From Candidatus Villigracilis propinquus (GTDB taxonomy: Bacteria; Chloroflexota; Anaerolineae; Anaerolineales; Villigracilaceae): a DNA stretch of 64,000 nt. The translations under genes were made by a program, and so were the position numbers. The stretch is from NCBI GenBank assembly GCA_016714565.1, contig JADKDM010000038.1:263467-327466 (forward strand), given 5' to 3'. Position 1 is the first letter of the stretch, and each line of letters starts with the position of its first letter. Below the pieces are notes generated by a model that worked only from the letters and a program-made list of their open reading frames with translations, ran no database searches and was not told where the DNA came from. Shown here piece after piece: positions 26,890-35,949 of this stretch.

Positions 26890-27844
26890 TTGTGATCTCC
26901 ATTTCGATCAATCTTATAAACACATCATCAAAGGAGGGAGATTTTTGCTCCATCATGGCTACGGTCAATTTTTGTGCCTGAGACCATTCCAGTAGTAATG
27001 AAATAGCAGTGCCTGCATCATCAACAATGACCTCAATCTCCTGGTCGCTGATAATTTTTACCTTGCTGCGAACGAAAGGCAGGCTCTCCAATAGCCGCCT
27101 GTGTTCAAACCTGATCTCTTCATTTGTTCTGATCCCTATCACATCTCCCCCATAGGCTTTCTTGCGCAGTTCATCTGGGGTCTTGATCGTCAGCAATCTT
27201 CCTCCGTACATAACTCCAACCAGGTCGCAATATGCAGCTTCGCCCACATATTGCGTGGTGATAAAAAGAGTATGACCTTCTGCCTGTAGTACCTTAAAAT
27301 AATCCCAAAACTTCCGCCGCAGGAGCGGGTCAATCCCGGCGGTAGGCTCATCCAGAAAGATCAATTCCGGGTTGTGGACCAATGCGGCGGCGAGGCTGAG
27401 GCGTCTCTTCATCCCGCCAGAGAGATCCCTCGCCAATTTGCTTTTGTCGCCTGCCAGCTCCACAAAATCGAGCAGTTTATTTAAACGCTTTCGCCGAAAA
27501 ATGCCGACGCCATAAAAGGAAGCGGCAAAATTTAAGTTTTCCCAAACAGTTAGATCCGGATATAAGACAAATTGCTGGGTCAGATAACCTATTTTTTCGC
27601 GGTCTGATTTCGAAAATTCAGTGGGCGCTTTACCCAGGACACTCAAAGTGCCCGAGGTTGGCTTATAAAAACCTGTCAACAAGCGGACAGTTGTCGTTTT
27701 TCCACAACCACTTGGACCAACGAATCCAAAGATGGTTCCGCGCGGCAACTGGAGATTCAGAGATTCCACAGCAACATCTTTGTCAAACGTTTTGGTTAAG
27801 TTGTGCGCTTCCACAACATTCCCAGATAGCATTTTGTTTTCCAT
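26882..27844 (-). CDS. ABC transporter ATP-binding protein
   Basis: This protein of about 320 residues has Walker A GFVGPSGCGKTTTVRLLTG, a Q-loop (TQQFVLYPDLT), the signature LSGGMKRRLSLAAAL, Walker B LIFLDEPTAGIDP and an H-loop-like TTQYVGEA. In the last position the usual His of the H-loop appears replaced by Gln-Tyr (ITTQYVGEA), as is common in ABC-2 drug exporters. A C-terminal domain of about 90 residues follows, as in the DrrA/CcmA class. The ATG at 27844 is preferred; an upstream in-frame start at 27913 would overlap the LemA gene and add a non-homologous tail. It forms an exporter with the permease downstream. Confidence 0.88.
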   Translation of the reverse strand: MENKMLSGNVVEAHNLTKTFDKDVAVESLNLQLPRGTIFGFVGPSGCGKTTTVRLLTGFYKPTSGTLSVLGKAPTEFSKSDREKIGYLTQQFVLYPDLTVWENLNFAASFYGVGIFRRKRLNKLLDFVELAGDKSKLARDLSGGMKRRLSLAAALVHNPELIFLDEPTAGIDPLLRRKFWDYFKVLQAEGHTLFITTQYVGEAAYCDLVGVMYGGRLLTIKTPDELRKKAYGGDVIGIRTNEEIRFEHRRLLESLPFVRSKVKIISDQEIEVIVDDAGTAISLLLEWSQAQKLTVAMMEQKSPSFDDVFIRLIEMEITND

Positions 27845-27866
27845 ATATAAATCGTATCGACTACTT

Positions 27867-28556
27867 CTATGGCGTTTGTGTCCCCAGCGGATTCTGGATG
27901 GGTTGGCCGGCATTTCCGCCTTGATAATATGGGAAGGTCAGCGGCAGGTCAAAACCAAAATACGCGGAGACGCGGGCTACAATCTCACCCTTAATCTGTG
28001 CCCGACGAGTATTGTAGGCCTTGACGGCATCATTCCAATCCGTGCCAGCCAGTTGAATGGTGTTCATCGCCTCATCAACCGTATCACCCAGCGCAAGAGT
28101 AACCTGAGCATCCGGTACAGGAGGGGGAGCCTGAGTAATGGCGTTGACATAGAGCGAGAAACCCTGGCCAATGTCACTGGGGAGTGCGCCTTTCCCTTGC
28201 AATTCACTTAAATTCAACTTGGTTGGGTCCAATGGCTGACCGTTTTCATCGCGGTAATTATTCAGCATGCTGGTCAGTGCATCTGCCTGGGAACGGAAGT
28301 TACCGGTCCAAACTTCGCCGCTGTCACTCACTGCGTCATAATAGTCTTTGGTGATCTGCGTTTTGGCCTGGATCTTGGCATATTGTGTATCCGTCACCAA
28401 TTGAAAATTGGATGCTGCAGCCTGCACTCCCTGCACCAACGCAACCAGCTCGTTGTATTCCGTCGTGCCCGACTTCACGACTCCACAGCCGGTTAGTCCG
28501 ACGAATACTACAACCGCTACAAAAATGGAAATGATTAGTTTAATAGAACGTTTCAT
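27867..28556 (-). CDS. LemA-family lipoprotein
   Basis: The N-terminus MKRSIKLIISIFVAVVVFVG ends in the lipobox LTGC, so the 229-residue protein is predicted to be a lipoprotein on the outer face of the membrane. The rest is helical with the LemA-like blocks YNELVALVQGVQAAASNFQL and LAGTDWNDAVKAYNTRRAQI, ending with a PYYQGGNAGQP region. LemA proteins have no established enzymatic function and are often encoded next to TPM-domain proteins, as here: the TPM gene lies 20 bases upstream on the same strand. Confidence 0.8.
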   Translation of the reverse strand: MKRSIKLIISIFVAVVVFVGLTGCGVVKSGTTEYNELVALVQGVQAAASNFQLVTDTQYAKIQAKTQITKDYYDAVSDSGEVWTGNFRSQADALTSMLNNYRDENGQPLDPTKLNLSELQGKGALPSDIGQGFSLYVNAITQAPPPVPDAQVTLALGDTVDEAMNTIQLAGTDWNDAVKAYNTRRAQIKGEIVARVSAYFGFDLPLTFPYYQGGNAGQPIQNPLGTQTP

Positions 28557-28576
28557 ATCTTGATCTCCTTATCATT

Positions 28577-29440
28577 TTAATTACCGCGTCCAGAGCGGCC
28601 ACTTCCACTGCCGCCACGTGATTGAGGGCTGCTCCTGCCCCCGCCTAGCGGAAACCCTGATCCGCGTGAACCCGAACCGTACGGATTGAAGTTGATACCA
28701 CTACGAGCCAACTTAGGGAGCATCCACATTAGAAATAGCAGAAAAAAAACGCCAATGCACAACAATCCGCAGATGGACAAAATGCCAAGCGGGCCGGAAG
28801 GGAGCGTTGGCAGGTTGACTATCTCCTGCGTCGGAGCGGGAGATGTCAGCGGCGAGTAGTTACTGCGAGCAACTATGTCGAATTCCCGTATCAGGGTCAA
28901 AAGCGCCAGGTCGAGGCTCTTGGTAGTTTGGTAAGTATCTTCTGCGACACGGTTTAAGGATGTCAATTCAGAAGCTGTCAGCGCAGGCAAACCCAAGCCC
29001 ACACCGTAATGCACATCAATACGGTTGGATTCAACAACGACCAAAAAGACAAAGCCGTTATCCTTTCGCTCACCATCCGGCAGCCCAAGCTGCATATAAC
29101 GAAGGAAATGAACGGCGCAGTTGACTCGGTTGCTAACTTGTTCCTCTGATTGGATGAGAATCATCGTCTGTGCAATCGAAGCACTGTTTAGCCGGTCGAG
29201 AATCACATCTACCTCGGTCACAGTATTCTCCGAGACGTAGCCCTGCCAATTCACGGTCCAATGGCTCTGCTGTAGATCGTAAGTGAATCCGTAATCAGGG
29301 GCGTACCCTTGACCGCACAAATCCGCGGCGAGAATTTTGCCTGCCCTCTCGGGAGTTAAATATGCTGACAGGCTAAATGTAAATGCGATAACCCCAACGA
29401 TCAATAACATATATCGTTGGGCTAGTCTACGATAAAACAC
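28577..29440 (-). CDS. TPM-domain (TLP18.3/Psb32/MOLO-1) membrane protein
   Basis: The 287-residue protein has an N-terminal signal anchor (about 10-28), an extracytoplasmic TPM-like domain with AQTMILIQSEEQ, the block NGFVFLVVVESNRIDVHYGV and GLGLPALTASE, a second membrane helix near 222-243 (LGILSICGLLCIGVFFLLFL), and a Gly/Ser/Arg-rich cytoplasmic tail. TPM proteins are often phosphatase-like or involved in membrane-protein quality control; no catalytic assignment is made. It is paired with LemA, the usual arrangement for this family. Confidence 0.75.
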   Translation of the reverse strand: MFYRRLAQRYMLLIVGVIAFTFSLSAYLTPERAGKILAADLCGQGYAPDYGFTYDLQQSHWTVNWQGYVSENTVTEVDVILDRLNSASIAQTMILIQSEEQVSNRVNCAVHFLRYMQLGLPDGERKDNGFVFLVVVESNRIDVHYGVGLGLPALTASELTSLNRVAEDTYQTTKSLDLALLTLIREFDIVARSNYSPLTSPAPTQEIVNLPTLPSGPLGILSICGLLCIGVFFLLFLMWMLPKLARSGINFNPYGSGSRGSGFPLGGGRSSPQSRGGSGSGRSGRGN

Positions 29441-29510
29441 AAATACCTCATTTCTGGTGTTCCTTGGAGTGAAGAGGCAGCTTATCAGGGCTTAACAAAG
29501 AAATGCGGAG

Positions 29511-29669
29511 CTAAATGATCCCCAACAGATTTAGAATGATGAGGATGACGGCAAGAACAACCAGAGTGTGTATCCACCCGCCTGTTTTCGGGAAGCTTGG
29601 GCTTATATTCGAACCCAAAAAGCCTAGCAACCACAGGATGATTAGAATTACGATGATGGTGTACAACAT
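29511..29669 (-). CDS. Lmo0937-family small membrane protein
   Basis: From the ATG at 29669 behind AAAAAGGAG the product is 52 residues: MLYTIIVILIILWLLGFLGS, a short turn with GGWIHTLVVLAVILIILNLL. This two-helix hairpin with the central GGWIHTLVVLA motif is the Lmo0937 family, usually stress-induced in Gram-positive and Chloroflexota genomes. An upstream GTG/ATG in the same frame extends into the hairpin region and is not needed. It is separated from the TPM gene by 70 bases. Confidence 0.75.
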   Translation of the reverse strand: MLYTIIVILIILWLLGFLGSNISPSFPKTGGWIHTLVVLAVILIILNLLGII

Positions 29670-29717
29670 GAGATTTCTCCTTTTTGAGCGATTTGCGCTA
29701 TAAATCATCATACAATG

Positions 29718-29754
29718 AACACTCCCCGGCAGCATCCATCGGCCGGGGAGTGTT
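29718..29754. terminator. GC-rich hairpin between divergent genes
   Basis: AACACTCCCCGGC at 29718-29730 and GCCGGGGAGTGTT at 29742-29754 make a perfect 13 bp stem with an 11-base loop. It lies upstream of the small membrane protein gene and has no T run on either side, so it may act in the 5' leader of that gene rather than as a terminator. Confidence 0.4.
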
Positions 29755-29769
29755 CGTCTCCACCACTTG

Positions 29770-30262
29770 GGGGAGATTTAGAATATCAGAGGGACAGGGA
29801 AGTAGTTATTGCAATTTGCTAATCTCTTCGACCACTCAGTTGCGTGAATAATACGGCCCACCGTATCGCATCGATTCCTCGAAACCTTTTAATAAGGAGA
29901 GATTTTACTTGGGCAATTTTGTCAGAGTCGTCTTCCGATTGGCTGGGACTTCCTCCAAATAAGTTATTATGCCTTTCGCTGTGCTTTGTAAGGACATTGG
30001 CCCTCCAAATTCTAAATTGTCTTCTGCAATCAGAATCCAAACCGCCTCCTCACCGCAACTCTACTTCTCCCATGTAAGCGTTGCTCTCCTAACAATCCTC
30101 CCCTAATGGCGGAGAAGACTACTCCCCAGTTGCAGGATGTAGATGAAATATATTCAAAGTATGATAAATGTAAGTTTTGTATCTTGAAGACTCGGGGGAT
30201 ACAAAGGTACCACCCAGATAAAAATATTAATTTCATTTCTCTTTCTATCGGAGGTTATTGTT
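29770..30262. other. Intergenic stretch without a recognisable gene
   Basis: About 490 bases between the small membrane protein gene and the sorbosone-dehydrogenase-like gene. No reading frame here looks like a protein, and no strong hairpin or repeat was found apart from the ribosome binding site CGGAGG at about 30249. It probably holds the promoters of both divergent units. Confidence 0.5.
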
Positions 30263-31603
30263 ATGAAAATAAATTCGCTTGTACTCACTCTTGTAGTGAG
30301 TCTGGTAATAGTTTTGGTAGTTATCGCAGGCTTTTCAATTTTCGGAGGCCCAGCAGCGCTGCCAGCAAGCAGCGGCTATGGACCCAATCCTGAGCTCCCA
30401 ACTCCAAATAAACGGTTGATTCCCGTGGTAAATCCGCCCAATGCCACCGGTTGGGCAGATGGTGAGAAGCCAGCGGCAGCCGAGGGCATGGAAGTGACCG
30501 CATTTGCAAGCGGGTTGGATCACCCGCGTTGGGTGTATATCCTTCCGAATGGAGATGTGCTCGTGGCAGAATCCAATGCTCCTGCAGATCGGCCGGATGA
30601 CGCAAAAGGAATCAAAGGATGGTTATTCAAGGTCTTTAAGGAGAAGTCGGGCGGCGGCGTGCCCAGTGCAGACCGTATTACGCTCCTGCGGGATGCGGAC
30701 GGAGATGGCGTTGCTGAGACGAAATCGGTATTCATCGATGGCCTGACCTCACCGTTCGGGATGGTGTTAGTGGGAGATACCTTCTATGTGGCAAATACCG
30801 ATGCGGTTGTGTCGTTCCCCTATGCAGAAGGTAAGACTGAGATCACTGCCGAGCCCACAAAAATAATAGACCTACCGGCAGGCACGATCAACCATCATTG
30901 GACCAAGGGCCTGATCGCCAGTGCAAATGGAACGAAATTATATGTTTCTGTTGGCTCGAATAGCAACGCAGCAGAGAACGGATTTGAGGCGGAAACAGAA
31001 CGCGCTGCGATCTGGGAAGTGGATATTGAAACAGGCAGCCATCGCATTTTTGCTTCGGGTTTGCGAAACCCTGTGGGGATGGCATGGGATGCAGAGTCTG
31101 GAGCATTATGGGTGGTAGTGAATGAACGCGATGAGTTGGGCAATGACCTGGTGCCAGATTTTATGACCGCAGTTCAAGACGGCGGCTTTTACGGTTGGCC
31201 TTTCAGCTATTATGGCGATCATGTTGATACGCGCGTTTCACCGCAGAATCCCGAGCTGGTTGCATCGGCCATTGTGCCTGATTATGCGTTGGGATCTCAT
31301 ACCGCTTCATTAGGACTTATCTCTGCAGACGGAAACACATTACCCATTCGATTTGAGAATGGAATGTTTGTTGGGCAGCATGGCTCGTGGAATCGTCAGC
31401 AGCCTAACGGCTATCAGGTGATCTTTGTGCCGTTCACAGCAGGCATGCCTTCAGGTGATCCATTGCTTGTTCTGAACGGGTTCCTCAAAGAAAATGGCGA
31501 TGCCATGGGACGACCTGTAGGTGTTGCAATTGATAAACTCGGTGCACTTCTAGTAGCAGACGATGTTGGGAATGTGATCTGGAGAGTGATAACAGCGCCA
31601 TAA
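30263..31603 (+). CDS. PQQ-dependent sugar dehydrogenase-like protein (sorbosone dehydrogenase family)
   Basis: The 446-residue protein has an N-terminal signal anchor (MKINSLVLTLVVSLVIVLVV) and a six-bladed propeller of the soluble glucose/sorbosone dehydrogenase type: FASGLDHPRWVYILPNGDVL, RDADGDGVAETKSVF, SPFGMVLVG, FASGLRNPVGMAWD, NERDELGNDLVPD, GGFYGWPFSYYG and VGQHGSWNRQQPNGYQVIF. Such enzymes oxidise aldoses or sugar aldehydes outside the membrane and pass electrons to the respiratory chain. The ATG at 30263 follows CGGAGGTTATTGTT. No PQQ synthesis genes are in the window. It is a single-gene unit, closed by a terminator at 31644. Confidence 0.85.
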   Translation: MKINSLVLTLVVSLVIVLVVIAGFSIFGGPAALPASSGYGPNPELPTPNKRLIPVVNPPNATGWADGEKPAAAEGMEVTAFASGLDHPRWVYILPNGDVLVAESNAPADRPDDAKGIKGWLFKVFKEKSGGGVPSADRITLLRDADGDGVAETKSVFIDGLTSPFGMVLVGDTFYVANTDAVVSFPYAEGKTEITAEPTKIIDLPAGTINHHWTKGLIASANGTKLYVSVGSNSNAAENGFEAETERAAIWEVDIETGSHRIFASGLRNPVGMAWDAESGALWVVVNERDELGNDLVPDFMTAVQDGGFYGWPFSYYGDHVDTRVSPQNPELVASAIVPDYALGSHTASLGLISADGNTLPIRFENGMFVGQHGSWNRQQPNGYQVIFVPFTAGMPSGDPLLVLNGFLKENGDAMGRPVGVAIDKLGALLVADDVGNVIWRVITAP

Positions 31604-31643
31604 GAGCGCTATAAGAGCGCAGGAGCAACTCTGATTTCAGGCA

Positions 31644-31674
31644 AGACGCTCAGAACTTGGGCGTCTCTTTTTTT
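31644..31674 (+). terminator. Rho-independent terminator
   Basis: AGACGC at 31644-31649 pairs with GCGTCT at 31661-31666 followed by CTTTTTTTT, 41 bases after the stop of the sugar dehydrogenase gene. The stretch from 31675 to 31840 has no recognisable feature. Confidence 0.8.
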
Positions 31675-31840
31675 ATTACTCAAACAGTTTTGCTATCGCC
31701 TGTATCAGGCCAAACTATAGACACGAGTCAAACCGCCAAGACATTATTATTTAAAAATAATGATTGAGTCTCCTACAGGTTGTATTGGTTACTTTGTTCC
31801 TAGAAAAAAGAAGAAAATCAAATGCATAGTTATTTTGACC

Positions 31841-32342
31841 AATTTGGGTTTGTACAGTAACGATATGAGTTATGAGATCGCGGGTTCATACAAAGATGCC
31901 CGATAATGGAACTCGCGGTGCGTAACTTTTTTTCACCCCTGTTTTTACGCGAAAATTGGCAAGAAACAACAAAAAAACCGCCATTTTAGGGCGGTTTTTT
32001 CATTTATTCTTGGCGGTCCCGACGGGGATAGAAATCGCGGTGCGTAACTTTTTCGCAAACTAACGATGAAGTGAATTTTGAGCCTTTTTAAGGCTGTTTT
32101 CGTAATTCCTTGCGAAGACAGGAAGAATGTCGCGCAATACTTATTACATTTTATTACGGCTAGAATGAATATAGCTTCTGGTTACATGCCTTATCGAAAA
32201 AGATTAACAATAAACTGATGGATAAAGCAACTAGCTCAAGACTCATTCTATATGAGGGAATAAAGAAAGTCAAGCAATTTATGGGGGAATTCGTTAAAGT
32301 CGAGAAAATTGTCCACTCATGACACAAGTGATTGTTTACTTT
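31841..32342. repeat. Dispersed intergenic repeat, copy 3 (most complete)
   Basis: It begins near GGTTTGTACAGT and runs through GAGATCGCGGGTTCATACAA, GCGGTGCGTAACTTTTTT, a hairpin (AAAACCGCC at about 31974-31982 with GGCGGTTTT), GGCGGTCCCGACGGGGATAG, a second GCGGTGCGTAACTTTTTCGC, AGGAAGAATGTCGCGCAATA, and ends GTCGAGAAAATTGTCCACTC. The block GCGGTGCGTAACTTTTT is thus present twice per unit. No frame is conserved among copies as protein. Copies 1, 2 and 4 are in the same orientation. It overlaps the restored end of the PIN toxin gene. Confidence 0.7.
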
Positions 32343-32754
32343 CTTTTTTTCAACCATTCGATTTTAGCAAGTTTGGTAACCTCTTCAAACTCCGGATCCC
32401 CAGTCATAATCGTACCGTTGATTTTTGAGCAGCAACCACGACAAAAGCATCCGCATATGAAATAGGGTGATTAGCTTTGATGTGAGCAGCGGCAAGAACG
32501 GTTTGGTTATCTGCAGGAAGAATTTCAATAGGGAGGCTTTGAATAAGGGCAAGCGCTTCATGTGTCTTAGCCAACCCATTATTCCTTTCCACGCTGTACA
32601 GTATCTCTCCCAAGTTGATAATTGAAATATATACTTTACATTTATTGTCTTCGGCGTCTCTTAATATTTTTTGAACGCGCTGCGCTGCAGGCTCATCTTC
32701 CAGGTATGCTATGAAAGCAAAAGAATCCAAGACATAGGCTGGCAGATCATGCAT
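32336..32754 (-). CDS. PIN-domain toxin (VapC-like), frameshifted near its end
   Basis: From the ATG at 32754 the protein reads YVLDSFAFIAYLEDEPAAQR, with the first catalytic Asp, then IINLGEILYSVER and ISYADAFVVVAAQ, the conserved acidic site. VapC-type PIN proteins are Mg-dependent RNases. As given, the frame ends STVRL at 32404, but restoring one A in the run 32422-32426 gives KINGTIMTGDPEFEEVTKLA and a stop at 32336-32338, with the last conserved acidic motif GDPEF. The start overlaps the antitoxin stop by 8 bases. A decayed copy of its last third lies at 63262-63413. Confidence 0.8.
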
Positions 32755-32995
32755 GAGTGAGCCTCTTTTCGCGCTTCTTTTCGAATTCACGATCTTTCTT
32801 TAGCACAGCAGACAACGAAGTCTGTCCTTTCAACATGCCGCGTCCTTTTTTGATGGGGTCAGCTATAACAGGGACGATGGTTAGTACGCCACCATAATCT
32901 ACAAGTGTTACCTCTGTGCCTGGCGCAAGGTTGTATTTTTTTCGCATTTCGGCAGGAATAACTACCCAGCCTTTGTTTGAAATTGTCAAAACCAT
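32747..32995 (-). CDS. AbrB/SpoVT-type antitoxin
   Basis: The 82-residue protein begins MVLTISNKGWVVIPAEMRKK, the SpoVT-AbrB swapped-hairpin DNA-binding fold, and has a C-terminal toxin-binding part (GMLKGQTSLSAVLKKDREFE). It should bind and neutralise the PIN toxin and repress the operon. The ATG at 32995 follows TAAGGAGC; the longer upstream frame is rejected because it precedes the fold. It overlaps the toxin start, so the pair is coupled. Confidence 0.88.
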   Translation of the reverse strand: MVLTISNKGWVVIPAEMRKKYNLAPGTEVTLVDYGGVLTIVPVIADPIKKGRGMLKGQTSLSAVLKKDREFEKKREKRLTHA

Positions 32996-33049
32996 GTGGA
33001 TGCTCCTTATTTTTGTTATACTTTTATATATAAAAGTATAACATATTCC

Positions 33050-33666
33050 TATGGTCCTCAAGGAAAAAAAGAACGGTATTATCTAATTCGCGATCGTGGC
33101 GAAAAATACGCCACATATTTTTTGGCAGTGACAGTGAGTTCAGGATCAAAGAACTGGGGACGTTGTTTCGAACGCCTAAGTGAATGGGATATGTGAAAGC
33201 TTCATGGGCAGTCTGCGATCTGGATTATATCTTGATCCATGATGATAGGCATTTAGAGCGGGCAACCAAGGAATACACGGCATACTTTAATCAGGAACAA
33301 CCGCATCAGGGGATTGAATAGCGGAACCTCGATCAGTATGATCTGACAATGTCAAAGCCAATAAGCGGACGCATTATCTCGAAGGCAATTCTTGGTGGAT
33401 TGCACCACAGTTATTCCCGCACTGCATATCTGAACTAACCCATATCCTTTGTATTAAAACTTTTACGAACAAGGGTGGAACAGCATCTATCGATCATCAA
33501 TCTGTGAAGCTGTATTGTATTCGGATACTTATGAATGATGCATTTCGCCAAACGAAATCATTCAGGGCGTCCCAGTGACTGGAAAAGGTTTTGGGCTGGT
33601 AGAGATTGAAAAGATTTCTGTTTTAAATCCCTGAAAAGCTGACGGATGAACGAAGTAGCCAGCACA
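33050..33666 (+). pseudogene. Truncated copy of the IS-type transposase and right end
   Basis: The first part reads RYYLIRDRGEKYATYF, followed by LILIHDDRHLERATKEYTAY-like sequence and QEQPHQGIE, which are the last blocks of the transposase intact at 40795-41874, with stops and gaps. It ends in GGATGAACGAAGTAGCCAGC at 33644-33663, the right inverted repeat of that element. The N-terminal two thirds and the left end are missing. It lies between the toxin-antitoxin pair and the lipoprotein family remnants. Confidence 0.7.
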
Positions 33667-33717
33667 CGCAAAGAATTACAAAATCCATATCTCGATTTGA
33701 AGAAACCCGGATTTCCG

Positions 33718-33893
33718 GCTAAATCAAAATTCATTTTAGGCGAAAAATATAAGCCAAATATATGAATACCGTTTTGATATTCAGGTATCCAACTATTTTC
33801 GTGGAAAAAAATCCCATGTTTTCCACCAAATTGTTCCATCAGCACAAACTGGACCTTCCTCAATTTGCACGCCACTTTCTTCTACAAAGGTAT
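33718..33893 (-). pseudogene. SH3b-domain remnant
   Basis: On the minus strand the segment reads EEGPVCADGTIWWKTW in one frame and NSWIPEYQNGIHIFGLYFS in the next, which is the end of the SH3b domain seen in the lipoprotein family at 36.7-37.0 and 40.2-40.4 kb (GPMCIDNVTWWKVLW, GPICAENSYWWYI). It is only the last 50 residues or so of a gene, with a frameshift. The stretch 33894-33961 has no further homology. Confidence 0.45.
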
Positions 33894-33961
33894 ATATAAT
33901 GCTTGAAGAAAACTTGGTAATTCATAAGCATTTACGTTTATTGTCTTAGGAAAAGTCACCA

Positions 33962-35297
33962 TCACCCAATCACCAATTGTGAAGATTGACTGCAATCCAC
34001 CACAAAAATCGGCAGGCAGATGAAGCGGCTCAAGATAGTAACGGTCGTCTTTTCAAGCAAATATCCTGCTCCTACTTCTGCATCAGCCTTCCACCAAACT
34101 TGATTTCCTGTGCAATATGGACCAAGAAACACATAAACCTTAGAATTTGCAGGGACCTCGTTAAATGTTCGCGCATCCAGTCTTGGATTTACATAAATTT
34201 TCACAGAATCTACAGCCTGCGCATTATACCTGCTCATGAGGTTACTTGAAGATAGCTGCTCACTTGAACATTGCATATATTTAGATTGGCTTTCTGAACC
34301 ACCAACCGAAATTTTTTCATGTGCCCATGTAATCCTCCCACCCGAAGACCTAGTGGTCAACAAAGGAGCTTCCCCCGATTTTTCTCCAACAGCAATAAGT
34401 GCAGGAATATCTGTATCACTTCCTAAACCATCAAACAACAAAGAGACAACAAGCTGCCCATTTTGATCCACAACATATTCATTCCAACCAGAAAACTTCC
34501 ATATTTCGTTATCAAGATAATAAGCGAACATTCTTACAGATTCTGTGGCGCAAATCCATAGAGAAAAACTTGATTATTATCGAGAGAAAATAACCTAGGA
34601 CCATCTGGTTTACGGTAATAAGCATTTGATTCGAATTTCCCATCCAAGCCTTCAAGGCTAAACACGTAGACACCAATTGGGTCATTTATATTTGGCATAA
34701 ATTCAAGTTCAGCATAAAGGGTTCCATTTGGCGAGGATAAAACCTGGACATGTTGTGAGTAAATCCTCCCATCAGGGTAATTAACTTGTCCAATAAGATC
34801 TTGTTCTCCAGATAAACCGCAAACTGAAAATATATTCAGCGACATTAATTCATCATCCTGGGGATCCCCTGCAATCATTGGGTGATCACATTGAAAATCT
34901 CCATCTGGGCCACCAGCTGAAAAATATGCTACTTCTTCTAGAATATCATCAGGCAATACATTATTCATAGATGAAAACGGAAATTCCTCAACAGGAATTT
35001 CGCTTAGAGGAGCTTTGACTCGGCTCAACAATTGGTGAATTTGCTTCAATCTGTAACTTGTTGCTCAACGGCCGTACTATACATAGTAGGAAAAGCAGAA
35101 ATTGAGTTTGGCGAAGGAACAACTTGACTTTGAATTACCGATTCGGGTGTATTGCCATCTTTTGTTAAGGGCAGTATCCCAAACCATAGAAGGGCAAAAG
35201 TTAAACATACCAATCCCATAATGGCGACTTCAGCAACAATGATGATAATTAATTTCCTATTCTTATTTCTGCTTTTGTTTTTCATCTCAACACTCAC
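33962..35297 (-). pseudogene. Membrane-anchored SH3b protein of the local family, broken into three frames
   Basis: Three successive frames cover one gene. The first (35297 to 35046) has a signal anchor (KLIIIIVAEVAIMGLVCLTF). The second (35049 to 34534) has VLPDDILEEVAYFSAGGPDG and GPRLFSLDNNQVFLYGFAPQ. The third (34531 to 33962) has YYLDNEIWKFSGWNEYVVDQ and an SH3b domain with VPANSKVYVFLGPYCTGN. The same order of motifs occurs in the intact gene at 38965. A missing base near 34543 restores the join between frames 2 and 3; the join near 35047 lies in a low-complexity linker. The function of the family is unknown; the SH3b domain suggests binding of cell-wall or surface ligands. Confidence 0.65.
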
Positions 35298-35559
35298 GGT
35301 CTATACCATATCAAAGCTTTCTTTAATATTTATGCCACTAGTAGGCATAAAATCTTTTTTTATTGCAAAGTCTCAAATAAAAACTGGTTCGAAGGGATAT
35401 GTCTCCCCCTTTCCTTCTTTGTTCTTTATTACTACCAAGTGTCGTTTTGCCATAATCAACTCTCCCATTTATTCCTGTTTCTTATTTGATAATTCCAAAT
35501 TACACCCAAACTCTTTATGGCTACAATACGTTCAGTTCCCCCACTACTTCTTATAGGTT

Positions 35560-35725
35560 ATATCAGGTTTATCTCCACTCAATCGGGTATAGATTTCTTC
35601 GTCAGCCACTCGGCGACGATTTTCTGAAGGTGTCGTCGTTCATGTAGCGGGCGAAGATGGCTTCGTTTTGATCCATGCGTTCGACGAAGAGCGTTTCGAG
35701 GAAGCGATTGAGATGAATTTTACTT
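35560..35725 (-). pseudogene. C-terminal remnant of a type I restriction-like gene
   Basis: The minus strand reads LNRFLETLFVERMDQNEAIF, ARYMNDDTF and, after frame changes, IVAEW and EEIYTRLSGDKPD. This resembles the extreme C-terminus of some type I restriction R subunits. Nothing else of the gene survives. The rest of 35298-35949 shows no gene apart from AT-rich spacer. Confidence 0.35.
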
Positions 35726-35949
35726 CATTATACGAAGATTTTTTTCTGGCAGTTTCGGACAAAATTGAGCCCAAAACACCCACCACCTTCCAGATTTGAA
35801 GAGTCATATTTCGAGAAATTTAAGACGTATAATCAAAAAATATCTATAACACTTTTATTGATATGTGGAATTTATCAAGTACCTCAACTAACATACGTGG
35901 CAATAAGAAATATTTCCAATAAAACTTCATTGCAGAAAAGGATATTCTT

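Noticed and set aside
32160..32357. Minus-strand peptide with WTIFSTLTNSPINCLTF in repeat copy 3, similar to one in copy 4, as a conserved small protein
   Set aside because: The frame is not kept in copies 1 and 2 and the similarity follows from DNA-level repeat identity.
35560..35725. A functional restriction-modification locus
   Set aside because: Only about 50 codons of a C-terminus remain, in several frames, with no specificity or methylase genes beside it.
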